This document shows, one piece after another, positions 33,841 to 43,970 of a stretch of DNA of 64,000 nucleotides. The notes below the pieces were generated by a model. The model searched no databases. It was not told the origin of the DNA and saw only the letters and a program-made list of their open reading frames with translations. The translations under genes were made by a program, and so were the position numbers. This DNA is from Simmondsia chinensis (Eukaryota > Streptophyta > Magnoliopsida > Caryophyllales > Simmondsiaceae). Within the stretch, counting starts at the first letter, position 1. Every line of letters begins with the position of its first letter. Location of the stretch: NCBI GenBank assembly GCA_018398585.1, contig JAGTTD010000012.1, forward strand, positions 22,639,036-22,703,035. The letters run 5' to 3'.

Positions 33841-33961
33841 TTATATAGTGGGAGGATGCATGGGCTAGACTAAAACAAATGCGGTGGGTGAGAATTCACT
33901 CTGTCTGGTGAGGTTGGGAGAAAAATGAGGGGTGGAAGAGCATTGGAGTCCCTTTATATAC
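33841..33961 (-). promoter_or_regulatory. CML promoter: TATA boxes, possible upstream ORF
   Basis: On the minus strand TATATAAAGG occurs at 33951-33960, about 190 bp before the ATG. A second TATA-like motif (CACTATATAA) is at 33841-33850. If the distal one is used, the leader would contain a six-codon upstream frame at 33841-33861 (ATG complement 33859-33861, stop TAA 33841-33843) and a CT-rich stretch near 33806-33816. If the proximal one is used, the leader is about 55 bases and has no upstream ATG. The choice is open. Confidence 0.5.
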
Positions 33962-34352
33962 AGAGTTGGTATTAAATTAGACAAAGAAATTGCTTCCTTG
34001 CAATTAAAGTATTATATTTTATTTACTATTTTAATTTAGTTTTCTTTGAATTTAAATTTTACTCCACTTGTGTAATGAAATTGAATTTAAATTGATGACC
34101 TAATCTTTGACAAATTAGTTATACCAAATGCGAGTGGGCTTTAGTAAATGGTTATGGAAACTGAAGAAAGACTCAAATAAGGTAAAAAAGTACTTCAAAA
34201 TTTACAAAATTTTGTTTTTTTATCTATAATGTTGTAAATAAACCAACATTTTTTTAGACAAACATATAAAGAATGTGGCTACTAATTATGAACCCCTCGC
34301 ACAATCGTTTTTTTTTGATAAGGAGTATACAAGCCAACAATAACAACCATTT
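33962..34352. other. Upstream region of the CML gene, no gene seen
   Basis: AT-rich, with no open frame of interest and no counterpart in duplicon copy 1. Distal regulatory elements may lie here but none can be named. Confidence 0.5.
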
Positions 34353-34410
34353 CAGTGCCACAAGGGCTCCCATCGAGGTAGGGTATGGGCAGGGTGAGAT
34401 ATACACGACT
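34353..34410 (+). mobile_element. SINE core fragment (third copy)
   Basis: The stretch from CAGTGCCACAAGGGCTCCC through GGGTATGGGCAGGGTGAGAT matches 43811-43868 (CAGTGCCTCAAGGGCTCCC, then GGGTCTGGGAGGGGCAGAT) in the same orientation, with several changes. It is a short, decayed piece of the same retroposon family or of an Au-like SINE. No 5S-derived part is visible here. Confidence 0.5.
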
Positions 34411-34899
34411 TTATAATTTAAGGTTTTTTTTTTGGTAAATTATGAGAAAGTCGCCATACAAATAGACCACACGTTAGGCGAGGCCTGAGTCTAACCGTAA
34501 CAAAACGGGGATTTGAAAGAACAACAAAAAACAAAACGATAAAGTATCAGGAAAAGACGGACTCCCCAAACACAAAGAACAAAACCAGATCAGACACAAG
34601 GAGATGGAACAAAACAGCGAGCAAGAACAACTCAGACAGGGTGTGTGACCCTAAAGAAAGGCTATGTTCGAGTGCCCCCAACTCTAAAAAGTAAGAAACA
34701 ACGAAATAGAAAAGCAACAGTAAGGCATCGAGCAACAAATTATAATCAAACCGAAGCAAAGCACAGCACAAAACACCACTAAGTAGTAAGCACTAAGCAC
34801 CAAGGAACAGTAGAGCAATAAAGATCACATCGGCAACAAACCCTAAGCAAACACAATAAGAAGACTGGGAGCATTATGAGCTCACTCCGTTGTGCTCTC
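34411..34899. other. Non-coding, no gene recognised
   Basis: A-rich on the plus strand with scattered CAAAACA-type stretches. It may be part of the LINE remnant that follows, but no domain is readable. Confidence 0.4.
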
Positions 34900-35170
34900 C
34901 TATCCTAAATTGCTACATCCGTTACCTATATTCGAGCTCGCCATACTGTTCTATCTAAGGCCATCTTCTCATTTAGGTTTAGGTTGTGAGGTTGTGTCTA
35001 ATTGTCTCCATTCCACTCTTTTTTAGCCTGCCTCTACCTTTGCTCTTGTGTGTAATATATAGTTGTTCGCATCTCCTAGCAAATGTAGTGGCTGGTCTCT
35101 TCCTAACATGCCCAAACTATCTCAAACGCTGCTCCCCCAGCTTATCCTCGAACAACCCTCTAAGAAGCGA
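34900..35170 (-). pseudogene. LINE reverse transcriptase C-terminal fragment
   Basis: Read leftwards, 35154-35100 translates as FEDKLGEQRLR, then a stop, then FGHVRKRP. This fits the common LINE ending EDKLRENRLRWFGHV with the tryptophan codon mutated to a stop. Downstream, near 35020-34900, come K-SGMETIRHNLT and IEQYGELEYR, matching the family's final lines (a WRE- or WGD-like stretch, then DRxxWR). Frames are broken and only the last part of the element is present, as usual for 5'-truncated LINEs. Confidence 0.6.
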
Positions 35171-36590
35171 GGAGCAAACCTCGAAGGCAAATGACACTAT
35201 AGATGAGTGAGAGCAGCTCAACATCGTGCAGATTGAAACAATGCCAAAATCCTGATAAAGACAAAATTCAAAACCCAATCACACTAAGACCAAGAAACAA
35301 AAGCATCAACACTGTGAAAACTACACAAGGATTAAAGCTGGCAACACGCTACATACCAAAGCAATGCCTACAAAGACATATCATATTGTCAGGGCAAAAA
35401 CATCTTTATAGAAAAAGAATGTCCAATAAGTTTCTTGAAGTGTATGACCAATATATACATTAGAGAAATGAAAAGGTGAAGGTCCACCACCTTTAAAGAA
35501 ACAAATTCAAAATTTCAAAACAAAAATATCTTCATTTACAAGCAAAAATCCAAACTAATGGTAAAACACTCGTAATAATATTAAAAGCACTTCGACAACA
35601 ATTTGATCAAATACCAAAATGCTTCTTTCTTAATGCAATTTTTAGAAAACTAATGACATGTTTGATATTGCTTTCTATTTATATTTTTTGGCTCTTGATA
35701 AACTAAATCAAGGTTGTGAAATTGAGTATTTCTTTTTTTTATTTTTTATTTTGAATTTTTAATTAAACTTCAAAAAAATACTAATAATGAAAAACAGATT
35801 TCAAAGCTATACTTAAGTCTTTTAAAAAGTGCCCTTGAATTTTATGAAATTATTCTAAAAAGGATTATAATTTTGCAATAAGATCAAATAATAGACCCTA
35901 GAAAGTAAAAATCTGAAAATAATTTTATTAAACTATTTATTCTTATTCAAATAAGAAAAACAAAAAGAGAAAAACTCCATTATATTAATTAATACAATGA
36001 TCCACGATCTTACCATTCTAAACAAAATCTAATTTTTATCTTCTAATTATTTTCTAGATTAAATCTAAGTAATATATAAAGTAAGAATTTTTATCCCTCC
36101 TTAAAATCAAGCACATCTCAAATGTAATCTCACTTATTTAGAAAATAGGATCGTTGCTACCCTTCCTCAAAATCAAATAGGTCCAAATCCTTAAATGCTA
36201 GGTTACTATATAAACTTTGATTTGCAAACTAAAAATATATTAGAAAACTAAAATACAATGTCCCACTAATTCAATCTTGACCTTCCAACAAAACATATTT
36301 TCTATTTTCAACTTCGCTTTTGTCGTAAATCTATAACTTAATCTTACTTATTATATGAAAAGTAATTAAATATTGAATGCTGCCCCTCCCCATAATCAAG
36401 TAGACCTCAAATACTTTAAGCTTTACGCTGCTATATACTATGAACCCTCCCGGCCACGAAATTTTTTCACGCATTTGTGATTGCTTTAAAACATTACGGC
36501 TATGTGCTCAATATATATATATAACCGACCTCTACGGGTAGCTAAGTGCTTATAATTATGGTCAAAATTAAAAAAAAATTTATATATATA
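35171..36590. other. AT-rich intergenic DNA, no gene recognised
   Basis: Open frames are short and show no domain. There are no LTR ends, no long repeats and no RNA gene that I can see. TA-rich patches begin near 36510 and lead into the MITE. Confidence 0.5.
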
Positions 36591-36815
36591 TAGTGAATAT
36601 AAAATAAGAGCATTCGATTATTGTAAGATATGAGAGCTTAAATCTCAACCATTGAATTCAAAATGAAGGGCTGAGATTACACATATAAAGAGAATGAGAG
36701 AGACAGAGTTTTTAGGGCATTTTTATATGTGCAATCTCAGCCCTTCATTTTGAATTCGATGGCTCAGATTTAAGCTCTCATATCTCACCATAGTCAAATG
36801 CTTTCATTTGATATT

Positions 36816-36820
<5 letters not shown>
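36591..36820. mobile_element. Hairpin MITE with arms of about 107 bp
   Basis: Almost the whole element is an inverted repeat. The left arm contains GATATGAGAGCTTAAATCTC and AATTCAAAATGAAGGGCTGA; the right arm contains their complements at 36735-36790. The centre is about 30 bases around GAGAGAGACAGAG. The flanks are TA-rich, so TA target duplications cannot be told from the surrounding TA tract. Transcribed RNA would form a long near-perfect hairpin. There is no coding frame. Confidence 0.8.

Positions 36821-36874
<54 letters not shown>
36819..36874. repeat. (TA)n microsatellite
   Basis: About 28 TA dinucleotides in a row, between the hairpin MITE and the next fold-back element. It is probably an expanded TA target site. 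Confidence 0.9.
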
Positions 36875-36877
<3 letters not shown>

Positions 36878-37333
36878 CTTAAAAAGTTGTCATTTTTACT
36901 TAGTCATCACAATTTTATAATTTTTTTCAAAAATCACCTCCAAAAGTCTAAAAGTTCTCAATCATCCACTTTAAATCATGTTGTTAATTATTTGTTAAAT
37001 ATTATGTGACATTTATGTGGGTTTTAGCTTACCTTTCTTATTTTTTACTGCACATAAAGCATAATTTAAAACTAGTTAAGTTGGCAATGCATTCACTTTC
37101 CTCCTCCCCCACCGAGGTTTAGGGGGATTAGGTGGAAAATGCTTTGCTAATTTAGATAGTTTAGTTTATGTTTAATGAACACTCTGAAATCTATAAAAAC
37201 CACTAACATGCGACATATAATTATCTGTATCATTTAAGGTGGTTGATTGAAATTTTAAACTTTTTAGAGGTGGTTTTCTAAATAAAAAAATAAAAAAATT
37301 GCAGTAATTAAGTGGAGATAACAACTTTTCAAG
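36878..37333. mobile_element. Fold-back MITE with arms of about 110 bp
   Basis: The left arm starts CTTAAAAAGTTGTCAT and includes AAAATCACCTCCAAAAGTCT and CAATCATCCACTTTAAATCA. The right arm, reversed, reads CTTGAAAAGTTGTTAT, GAAAACCACCTCTAAAAAGT and CAATCAACCACCTTAAATGA. The interior of roughly 240 bp is non-coding. The arms share the ACCACCT motif with the element at 32421-32901, so the two may be related families. Confidence 0.7.
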
Positions 37334-38816
37334 AAATAGATTTTTTTTTTTTTTTTTGTTGTAAAACTCCCAAAACTATATATTGCCAACATCATGGTTA
37401 AGACTAACATTCTTTCTGGTGATGTTTTGTTCTTTGATTTATGAATTCCGAATCTCATTTTCATAGCAGAACTCAATTGAACAACAAGGTATTCTTTCTC
37501 AAAATCTTAGGTCATTATTTTGCGTGTGTATGGGATTTTCTAAATGTGCCCAAATGACATACGATAGTATATATTAATTATATACAAACTATTCCTTTAT
37601 TGCTGGTAAATCGATCCATTTTTATGTGAAATTGATCCCATAATTAATGCAATATATTTTAATTGAAAAATATCGTATAAATTTCATAAAATTATAATAA
37701 CATCCCTTTTTATTATCACAAAATTAGTTAATTTATGAGCAATTATTGTATCTTATTATGCGTCCAATGGACACATATTAGAAATACCTATATAGTATTT
37801 GCGTTGTAGTTAGCATTTATAGGCAAAATTAGATACAAAATAAAAAAAAATACATTGCATTGTACACTTATATTTCGAGAAAACTGTAACAAAAACAATA
37901 AAGCATCTTGGGTTATTATATAGTACAAAATATAAAGAGTGTTCATTAATGTCGCTTTAAAGAGAGGGGCTAGGAGATTCCCCAACGGCGCACACATCTC
38001 ACAACCAAATTTAACGCGCTTTGAAGTCGATATACAACATATAATACTAATACAGTTTTGTCAAAGCCGCGTTATCTTAAGTGCTCTGCTGTTGCTATAC
38101 TCAGCCCTGTAGCTTAATTAATTTGCCACCACTACTACATGCGCATAATGAATAATTTGTTGATGATAAAGTCTAACAACTAAAGTAACCTAATTAATTA
38201 AAATCTAATCTAAAATTATTAAGGAAAGCATGAATATTGTAAAATTATTAGATTGTAGCTTACACTTCACAATCAAAGTTCGCTTCATCCCTTAAGGCAA
38301 GAATCGTATTGATGTGTCTAATTTTCTGTTCTGGTCTGATGTTCTTGTCAGTCGTTGTTGTGTAGTGTTCTGCCTTGGGTGTTTTCGGCTCACATGGCTT
38401 TACATGTCGCTGGGTAGGCTCACTAGGGTGTGTATTGTTCGGGGTAGCTCCTTTTCGCTGTCTTCTGAGTTTTAATCATGGTGACCGTCGCAATACTGTT
38501 GTCCTAGCCTTGATTTGGCGTTTTTGTTTTGAATCCAAGTTTCGACCAACCCTCTGCCTCGGGTGTTTTAGTTTTTTTTGTTATTTGCCTTGAGGTCCTG
38601 CCCCACACCATACTACCTCCTTGGACTTGTATTCAATTATCAACAAAAATATGTGACTTAAACTTCACAAAAATAGTTATTTAAATGCCAATCACATTAA
38701 TTAAATAATTATTATTCGTTTATTACAAATATAAATATAATTAATTAGGTTATTAATTCATTCTGACAAAGGCCATTGTTATCGTACACTAGTTAGAGGA
38801 GGGCCGTTGGGCTGGC
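37334..38816. other. Non-coding; possible LINE 3' end near 38300-38650
   Basis: 37334-38280 is AT-rich with nothing recognisable except a T tract at 37341-37357. From about 38300 to 38650 the sequence is less AT-rich and ends GTATTCAATTATCAACAAAAAT, which resembles the 3' ends of plant L1-like LINEs. No reverse transcriptase is readable upstream, so this remains a weak suggestion. Confidence 0.35.
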
Positions 38817-39355
38817 TAGGGGTAAACCATTTGATCGATTACTCGTATTCGAAATTGATTACAACTCATTGTGCTCATTGGGCTTGGATAACTTATCGAG
38901 GTGAGTTCAAGCAGGCTCAATAAGCTTAAAAAGTGGAGTTCGAATATGGTGGTGCTTGGCTCAATAACGTTCATGAACAGTTTAATAAGCACTTGATAAA
39001 AGCTCGTAAACAGCTCGATAAAAACTTATTAAGGGCTCGTACATAGTTAATATTAGCTAAAAAATCGCTCGATAGTGGCTTGATAGTAGATCTAATAGCT
39101 CTTGATAGCGAGCTTAACTTGAAAACAGGTTCGGTTCGGTTATGGGCTCGATTCAACTCGATAACAATCCCGCCTCAGCTCAACAATGAGCTGAGCCAAG
39201 CCAATTCGAGAATCTAACAAACGAAAGCCTTATCGAACCAAGCTCGAATAAAAGTTCAAAAGTTTGATAAGAGCTCAGCTCGAACTCGAACTCAACAAGG
39301 CTTCAAGCTCGAGTTTGAACAAGGGAGTGCTTAACTCAGCTCGTTTACATCCCTA
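38817..39355. mobile_element. hAT MITE with 8-bp target duplication
   Basis: The 539-bp element starts TAGGGGTAAACC and ends, reversed, TAGGGATGTAAACGAGC. Flanking 8-mers GGGCTGGC (38809-38816) and GGGTTGGC (39356-39363) differ at one base. Many AGCTCG/CGAGCT and CTCGATA motifs are spread along both halves, typical of hAT subterminal repeats. There is no transposase frame. Confidence 0.85.
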
Positions 39356-41226
39356 GGGTTGGCAACTCTGCCTTGCCACGTTTGTATTCATATTTGTGTT
39401 ATAGGAGGTTTTAGAAAAGGGGACAACCCAAAACCCAACCCGTTTATTAATGGGCTAGAAATACTCAATCCTCTTCTAACCAATCTAATGGACAAGTAAC
39501 CCACTAGAAACCTATTTGAGACATGGGTGGCGCATGACTTGTCATATGACATGGGTGGCTGTTTTCAAAAGAGAGTGTGATTAACCCTATTTTTCATTGT
39601 GACTTGGGTTATTTGATGTAGGAGGGAAAAAAAAATATTTTTTCAATGATAGTCGAGTAGAGAAGGATATCATCTAGAATATTCCTATGTGCCTAGGTTT
39701 TTCGGTTAGTACTTGTGTTCAGAGTTTCTTTATAAACTCGAGGACGTGGCTCGATGTCTCGACTATAGTTAAAGGTGGTTAAAGGATAAGTACTAGAGCT
39801 GTCCTTGGCCCTATTTTTTTATCACATGATTTGATTCGTGACTTTTGTTATTTGTTTTTGCTATTTTGCCTGCAAGTGTCACTCCATACGTTCGAGGCTT
39901 GTCTTTAATTATTCAAAAACGCCACATGGTTACTCATTTAATTATATAGGTCCATATCGTTGACACTAACAAGAAATACATGGTATATTATTTATAATCA
40001 TAATTAAAATAAATTATTAATTTAATATAATCAAATAACATTCACATTATTTGTTGACGAAATACGGCACAAAGAAATGTATAATAATAGTAATGTACTA
40101 CTCAAATAACTTGATATAATCATATAAACAAGCTAAATATGTTCAAAACAAGTTAAGACAATGCAAACTCAAATTCAAACCAGCTATTTAAACGGGCTAA
40201 ATGTATCAACTCAAATTCAACACGGCTTCAAAAGACTCATCTAAATCCATTATTTTTGTGTCAGATCTAGTTTTGCTGGGCTCTTTAGGAGGAGGAACTA
40301 AGCTCAAGTTCCTGCATTGTCTTTATTTCTCGATTATCCCTTTTTTGTAAAGAGCTTCCTCCTTTTATTATTTACTCTTTACACCTATGTCCATTTCTTA
40401 CCAAGTCCTGGGCAGGTAAGACATTTTCCACTTGAAAGACCTTACTATAAAGTAACATATTCTATTCTATTAGACTGTGTTCTTTCAAGGATTGGCTGTG
40501 CATGCTTGGCCGCTTCCAATTTGTATTACCCTTATTCGACCCCAAATATATTTATTGACAAATATCAAATTTAGCAAGCTCCAATGTGCCGTAGGGCTTA
40601 CCTTGTTTGAAATATTGGTTTATAAATTCTAAGTGGGATAATGGATCCAATAATAGCTGAAAGTGAAGAGAGAGGGAATGAGACGTTGAAGGATCAAGGG
40701 ATGTGTACCGTTGGATTTTGCTTCCAAAATCACCAACTTTGCCACGCAATTAGTGGGATTGACACGAGTTCACGCTGCACAGCTGTGGTTGTCGGCTCCT
40801 CGCCACACTACTGGACCCTCTCTCATCTTTGCTGTTTCTTTGCAACGGTTATAAACATGTCCCCAGTCTTCGTTTTTTTTTTTTTTTTTTTTTGATCATT
40901 ATGTCCTAGTCTTTTAAACTTTAATATTAGAGGAGTGGCAATAGCATGGGTAAAATCCGTTACCTGTGAGTAGTACTTGCCTTAAGGTGGGTAGTAGGTA
41001 TAGGTCGGGTACATGTAGCGATACTCAGCATAAGTATTTGGGCTAGTATAGGGTATAATGTTGTACCTGCCACGTCCCACCTCATACATGCCCGCCATAA
41101 CCAATTCTTGTCTAATTAACTTTGAAATTAAAAAAAAAAAATATGTACTTAATTGAATGGTCTAATTTATCTATCAATATTATAGCAAAATAATTGAATT
41201 ATTATTAATACATTATCAAAATAAAC
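39356..41226. other. Non-coding; possible hAT remnant near 40935-41120
   Basis: No gene is recognised. A T tract of about 19 bases lies at 40876-40894. The stretch 40935-41100 starts AGTGGCAATAGCATGGGT and holds GGGTA-rich motifs and ATCCGTTACC, reminiscent of hAT ends, but I cannot find a matching right terminus. Confidence 0.4.
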
Positions 41227-42010
41227 TGTTTTGGGTGTGTCTTGGAAGTATTTTTGTTGTAAAAATAGTAAACAGTAAACAGTAAAACAAACACAGCAAC
41301 AAAATCGATAAACTGAGGAAAGATCTTACGAAATGATTAACCACACCGTGAAATGAGCCATTGTCCTGAAAGACGATTTCGCAGCTGCTAGGATGCACAC
41401 AGTATAACCGATGGCCGTCCTCCAGGATTAACGCGATCCGACCTTTAATGTGCACTCATTAGAAGTCGGGTGGGATGCTAAGAGAACTTTACCCAAACTA
41501 AGAGATGAAGTGTGAGGAGAAGATAGTAGAGGAAGAGGAGAGACTTTCGATTTTTGGATGACCAAAGACTGGACTGAAATGGGGTATTTATAGCCCCAAC
41601 TATGACTGTTGGGCAGTAACCTTGGAAAGGCGTGACCCATGGGCAGTAATGGAGCAGCATAGGGAGAACAAAAACTTTGAAGGTTGTAATGAAATAGCAT
41701 AGGGAGAGCAAAAACAGTGAAGGCATGTGCGGTTTTACGAGCCGGAGAAACTACCCGTTTAAGAAAGGGATTTCCGGTTAAGTAAAAATACCCATAAGAA
41801 AAAAGGACACCTATGCCCACACCCTTGCACGGCACGGCATGGCGGGCGAGCGGTGCAGGCACTGTGGTTCTTTACTTAGTTCAAGTCCTTATCTTTACAA
41901 GGTCATATATAAAGTGACCTTCCCTACTCTAAACTACCAATGTGGGATAGGGGTCCTAAAGCAAGACAATAATTATCCAATATGGTTCAATCTTTGTTTC
42001 ATTTCCAACA
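41227..42010 (-). repeat. Orphan copia 3' LTR
   Basis: In minus sense it starts TGTTGGAAATG at 42010 and ends CCCAAAACA at 41227. A TATA box (GGCTATAAATACC) lies at about 41581-41595, in the right place for U3/R. A strongly purine-rich tract (42011-42050, many G runs) stands just upstream of its start, and an RNase H remnant lies further upstream. No partner LTR exists in the window, so the 5' part of the element was lost. Confidence 0.65.
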
Positions 42011-42673
42011 GTCTCGTCCCCCTCCCCTCTCCCCCACCCCCACGGCACAAAGGTAAAAGAAGAAGAACAGTCTAGGCATAAGGTGAGCTTAGATTTTCAA
42101 TGTCGATTTCTCACTACTTGAATCGACATCTAGTACATAAAAAGTTTAAGACCAATAGCTTGTCAGATAACTTTTATTTTGAACTTGACAAGAGGTTGTA
42201 TAGTCTTCCACCAGAGCACATATCAATCTTAAAATATCTTAGCAAATCCCACAGTTTGACGTTTTTATCGGCCATGCATGGATTCTCATAGGTGCTCTAG
42301 AAGGCAAGTTTCCAACCTTCATGGGGAGCGGCCACTCCCCCACACCTACACAAGCGGATCCCATCAAGTATGTGTTACCTCGCATACCAAATAATGGCTA
42401 TGGGTCCAATAAGAGCTAAGGCTCAACCTTATTACCTTAGTAACAATTTCTGGATTCCAACAAGTGTGACTTAGCTCGCACCACCAAAAGTATGGCTATG
42501 GATTGCCCAACACTGTCAACATCATAGGGAGGGACAATTATTTATTAAAGTGCACAATCAAACAGAATTATAAGTTACTCATTGAACTTGCATAAACCAG
42601 GTTGAGATACATCACAATCAATTCACTTTACAGACTTTAATCCCATCCCCCTCGATGTTTCTAATACAATTTT
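42011..42673 (-). other. 3' untranslated region of the orphan copia element
   Basis: It lies between the RNase H stop and the LTR in element sense and ends in the G-rich polypurine tract. It contains no frame of note. Confidence 0.5.
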
Positions 42674-42955
42674 TTAACAAAGGCCTTTCCTTAACGGATC
42701 CTCAGGGTTCTTTTTCGACCTCGCATAGTCTAGTGGTATCAACCGACTTTCTAAAAGATCTTTTATAATTCTATATCTGAGATGAATATGTCTCCTCTTG
42801 CCATTGTACACTTTATTCTTTGCTACAGTAATTGCTGCCTGACTGTCACAATGTAATGCGACTAATAGAGCTGGTTGCCCCCACAAGAGCACATCTGCAA
42901 GTAAGCTTGTTAGCCATTCAGCTTCATATCCTACCAATTCAAGAGCAATAAACAC
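42674..42955 (-). pseudogene. Copia RNase H C-terminal fragment
   Basis: The 93 codons read FIALELVGYEAEWL, CDSQAAITVAKNKVYNGKRR, HIHLRYRIIKDLLE and DYARSKKNPEDPLRKGL. This is the end of copia RNase H, with CDSQAAI and the normally ADPLTKGL tail (here EDPLRKGL). Nothing upstream of this domain is preserved beyond 42956, so only the last third of RNase H remains. Confidence 0.85.
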
Positions 42956-43278
42956 CCTGTTAAGGTGAATGATGCATTAAACACGCTAATAAGATTCACG
43001 ATGGGCTAGATGCCCTGTTAAGGTTCGTCATGGGTTACGCGCCATATTACAAGCTCCAATGACTTAAACACCCTATTAAGCATCAGATACCCCATCTATT
43101 TAGGTCATATGCTCTATTAATGTTGATTAAAGTTCAAAACACACATGAATGACAACTACAAAGTGCCAAAATAAAACGCTAAATGCCTCCATTGCTTGGG
43201 CAAACATTGTGCAATAGCAGGCTATGGTTAAAGATCGACTTGTAATATACTCCATGGCCGAACTTGGAATGACCAAAG
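42956..43278. other. Non-coding gap between two copia elements
   Basis: No domain is recognised. It contains recurring CCCTGTTAAGG / CACCCTATTAAG-type phrases (42955, 43012, 43068), a weak imperfect repeat of about 57 bp. Confidence 0.4.
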
Positions 43279-43789
43279 TGTTAGAGCTAGTGTCCTAGGA
43301 AACAAATTTATGTAAACCTTTTTTTAGTAGTGAAAAAAAATCGTTTAGCATTATCGTCTAATTTTAATTTTATTTACGAGTCTTCATGCATGTGATGTTC
43401 TCTATCAAAACACGTACCATGAGATGGGTGAAGTCCTTAAATGACATTTGGGATATCTATTTTTAGTGGATTAACGAGATTATTCCACAGATGGACTAGA
43501 TAATGGATAAGAATGTTATTTAATAATTTGTTCGTAGTCAGTGATGAGTTTGAGCTACTTATCTGCTGAGGCTATAACATGACATTTAGATAACTTATCT
43601 TAGTTATATGGATAGCGATCTAGGATGTTGTGTTGGTGTGTTACAATGAGATTGTCGCACTGAATATGACCACGTGATTTGCTTGAATCTATACTACTAT
43701 TAGAATTAAGCGACTCATGTATTTTGTTTATGCAATGACTCTTAATTCAGAAAGTAGTCTAGACTCGTGCATGGAGTGTTAATTGCTTT

Positions 43790-43940
43790 AAAAGGAAAAA
43801 GGAACATACTCAGTGCCTCAAGGGCTCCCGCCTACGCAGGGTCTGGGAGGGGCAGATGTACGCAGCCTTCCCCCTTCGGGGTGTTAACCTGAATAGAGGC
43901 TGTTTCCCAGTGCCCCCAACCTGAGGGCGAGGACTTCCCA
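43790..43940 (-). mobile_element. 5S-tailed SINE-like retroposon (5'-truncated copy)
   Basis: The insertion lies in the 5' LTR between GAGTGTTAATTGCTTT (43774-43789) and GAGTGTTGATTGCTTT (43942-43957), a 16-bp target duplication with one change; the 3' LTR has only one copy. On the minus strand it begins CTGGGAAGTCCTCG, the last part of 5S rRNA. It continues with the same body as the copy at 16595-16705 and ends in a T-rich tail. On the plus strand the core reads like plant Au SINEs (GATGTACGCAGCCTT, then GAGGCTGTTTCC). Confidence 0.75.
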
Positions 43941-43970
43941 GGAGTGTTGATTGCTTTGACGTACTAAAAT

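Noticed and set aside
38375..38593. 72-codon frame with Cys/Phe-rich product
   Set aside because: No domain, no promoter and no relative in the window; possibly a LINE 3' region.
41428..41862. 144-codon frame on the minus strand
   Set aside because: It lies wholly inside the orphan copia LTR, spans its TATA region and has no recognisable domain.
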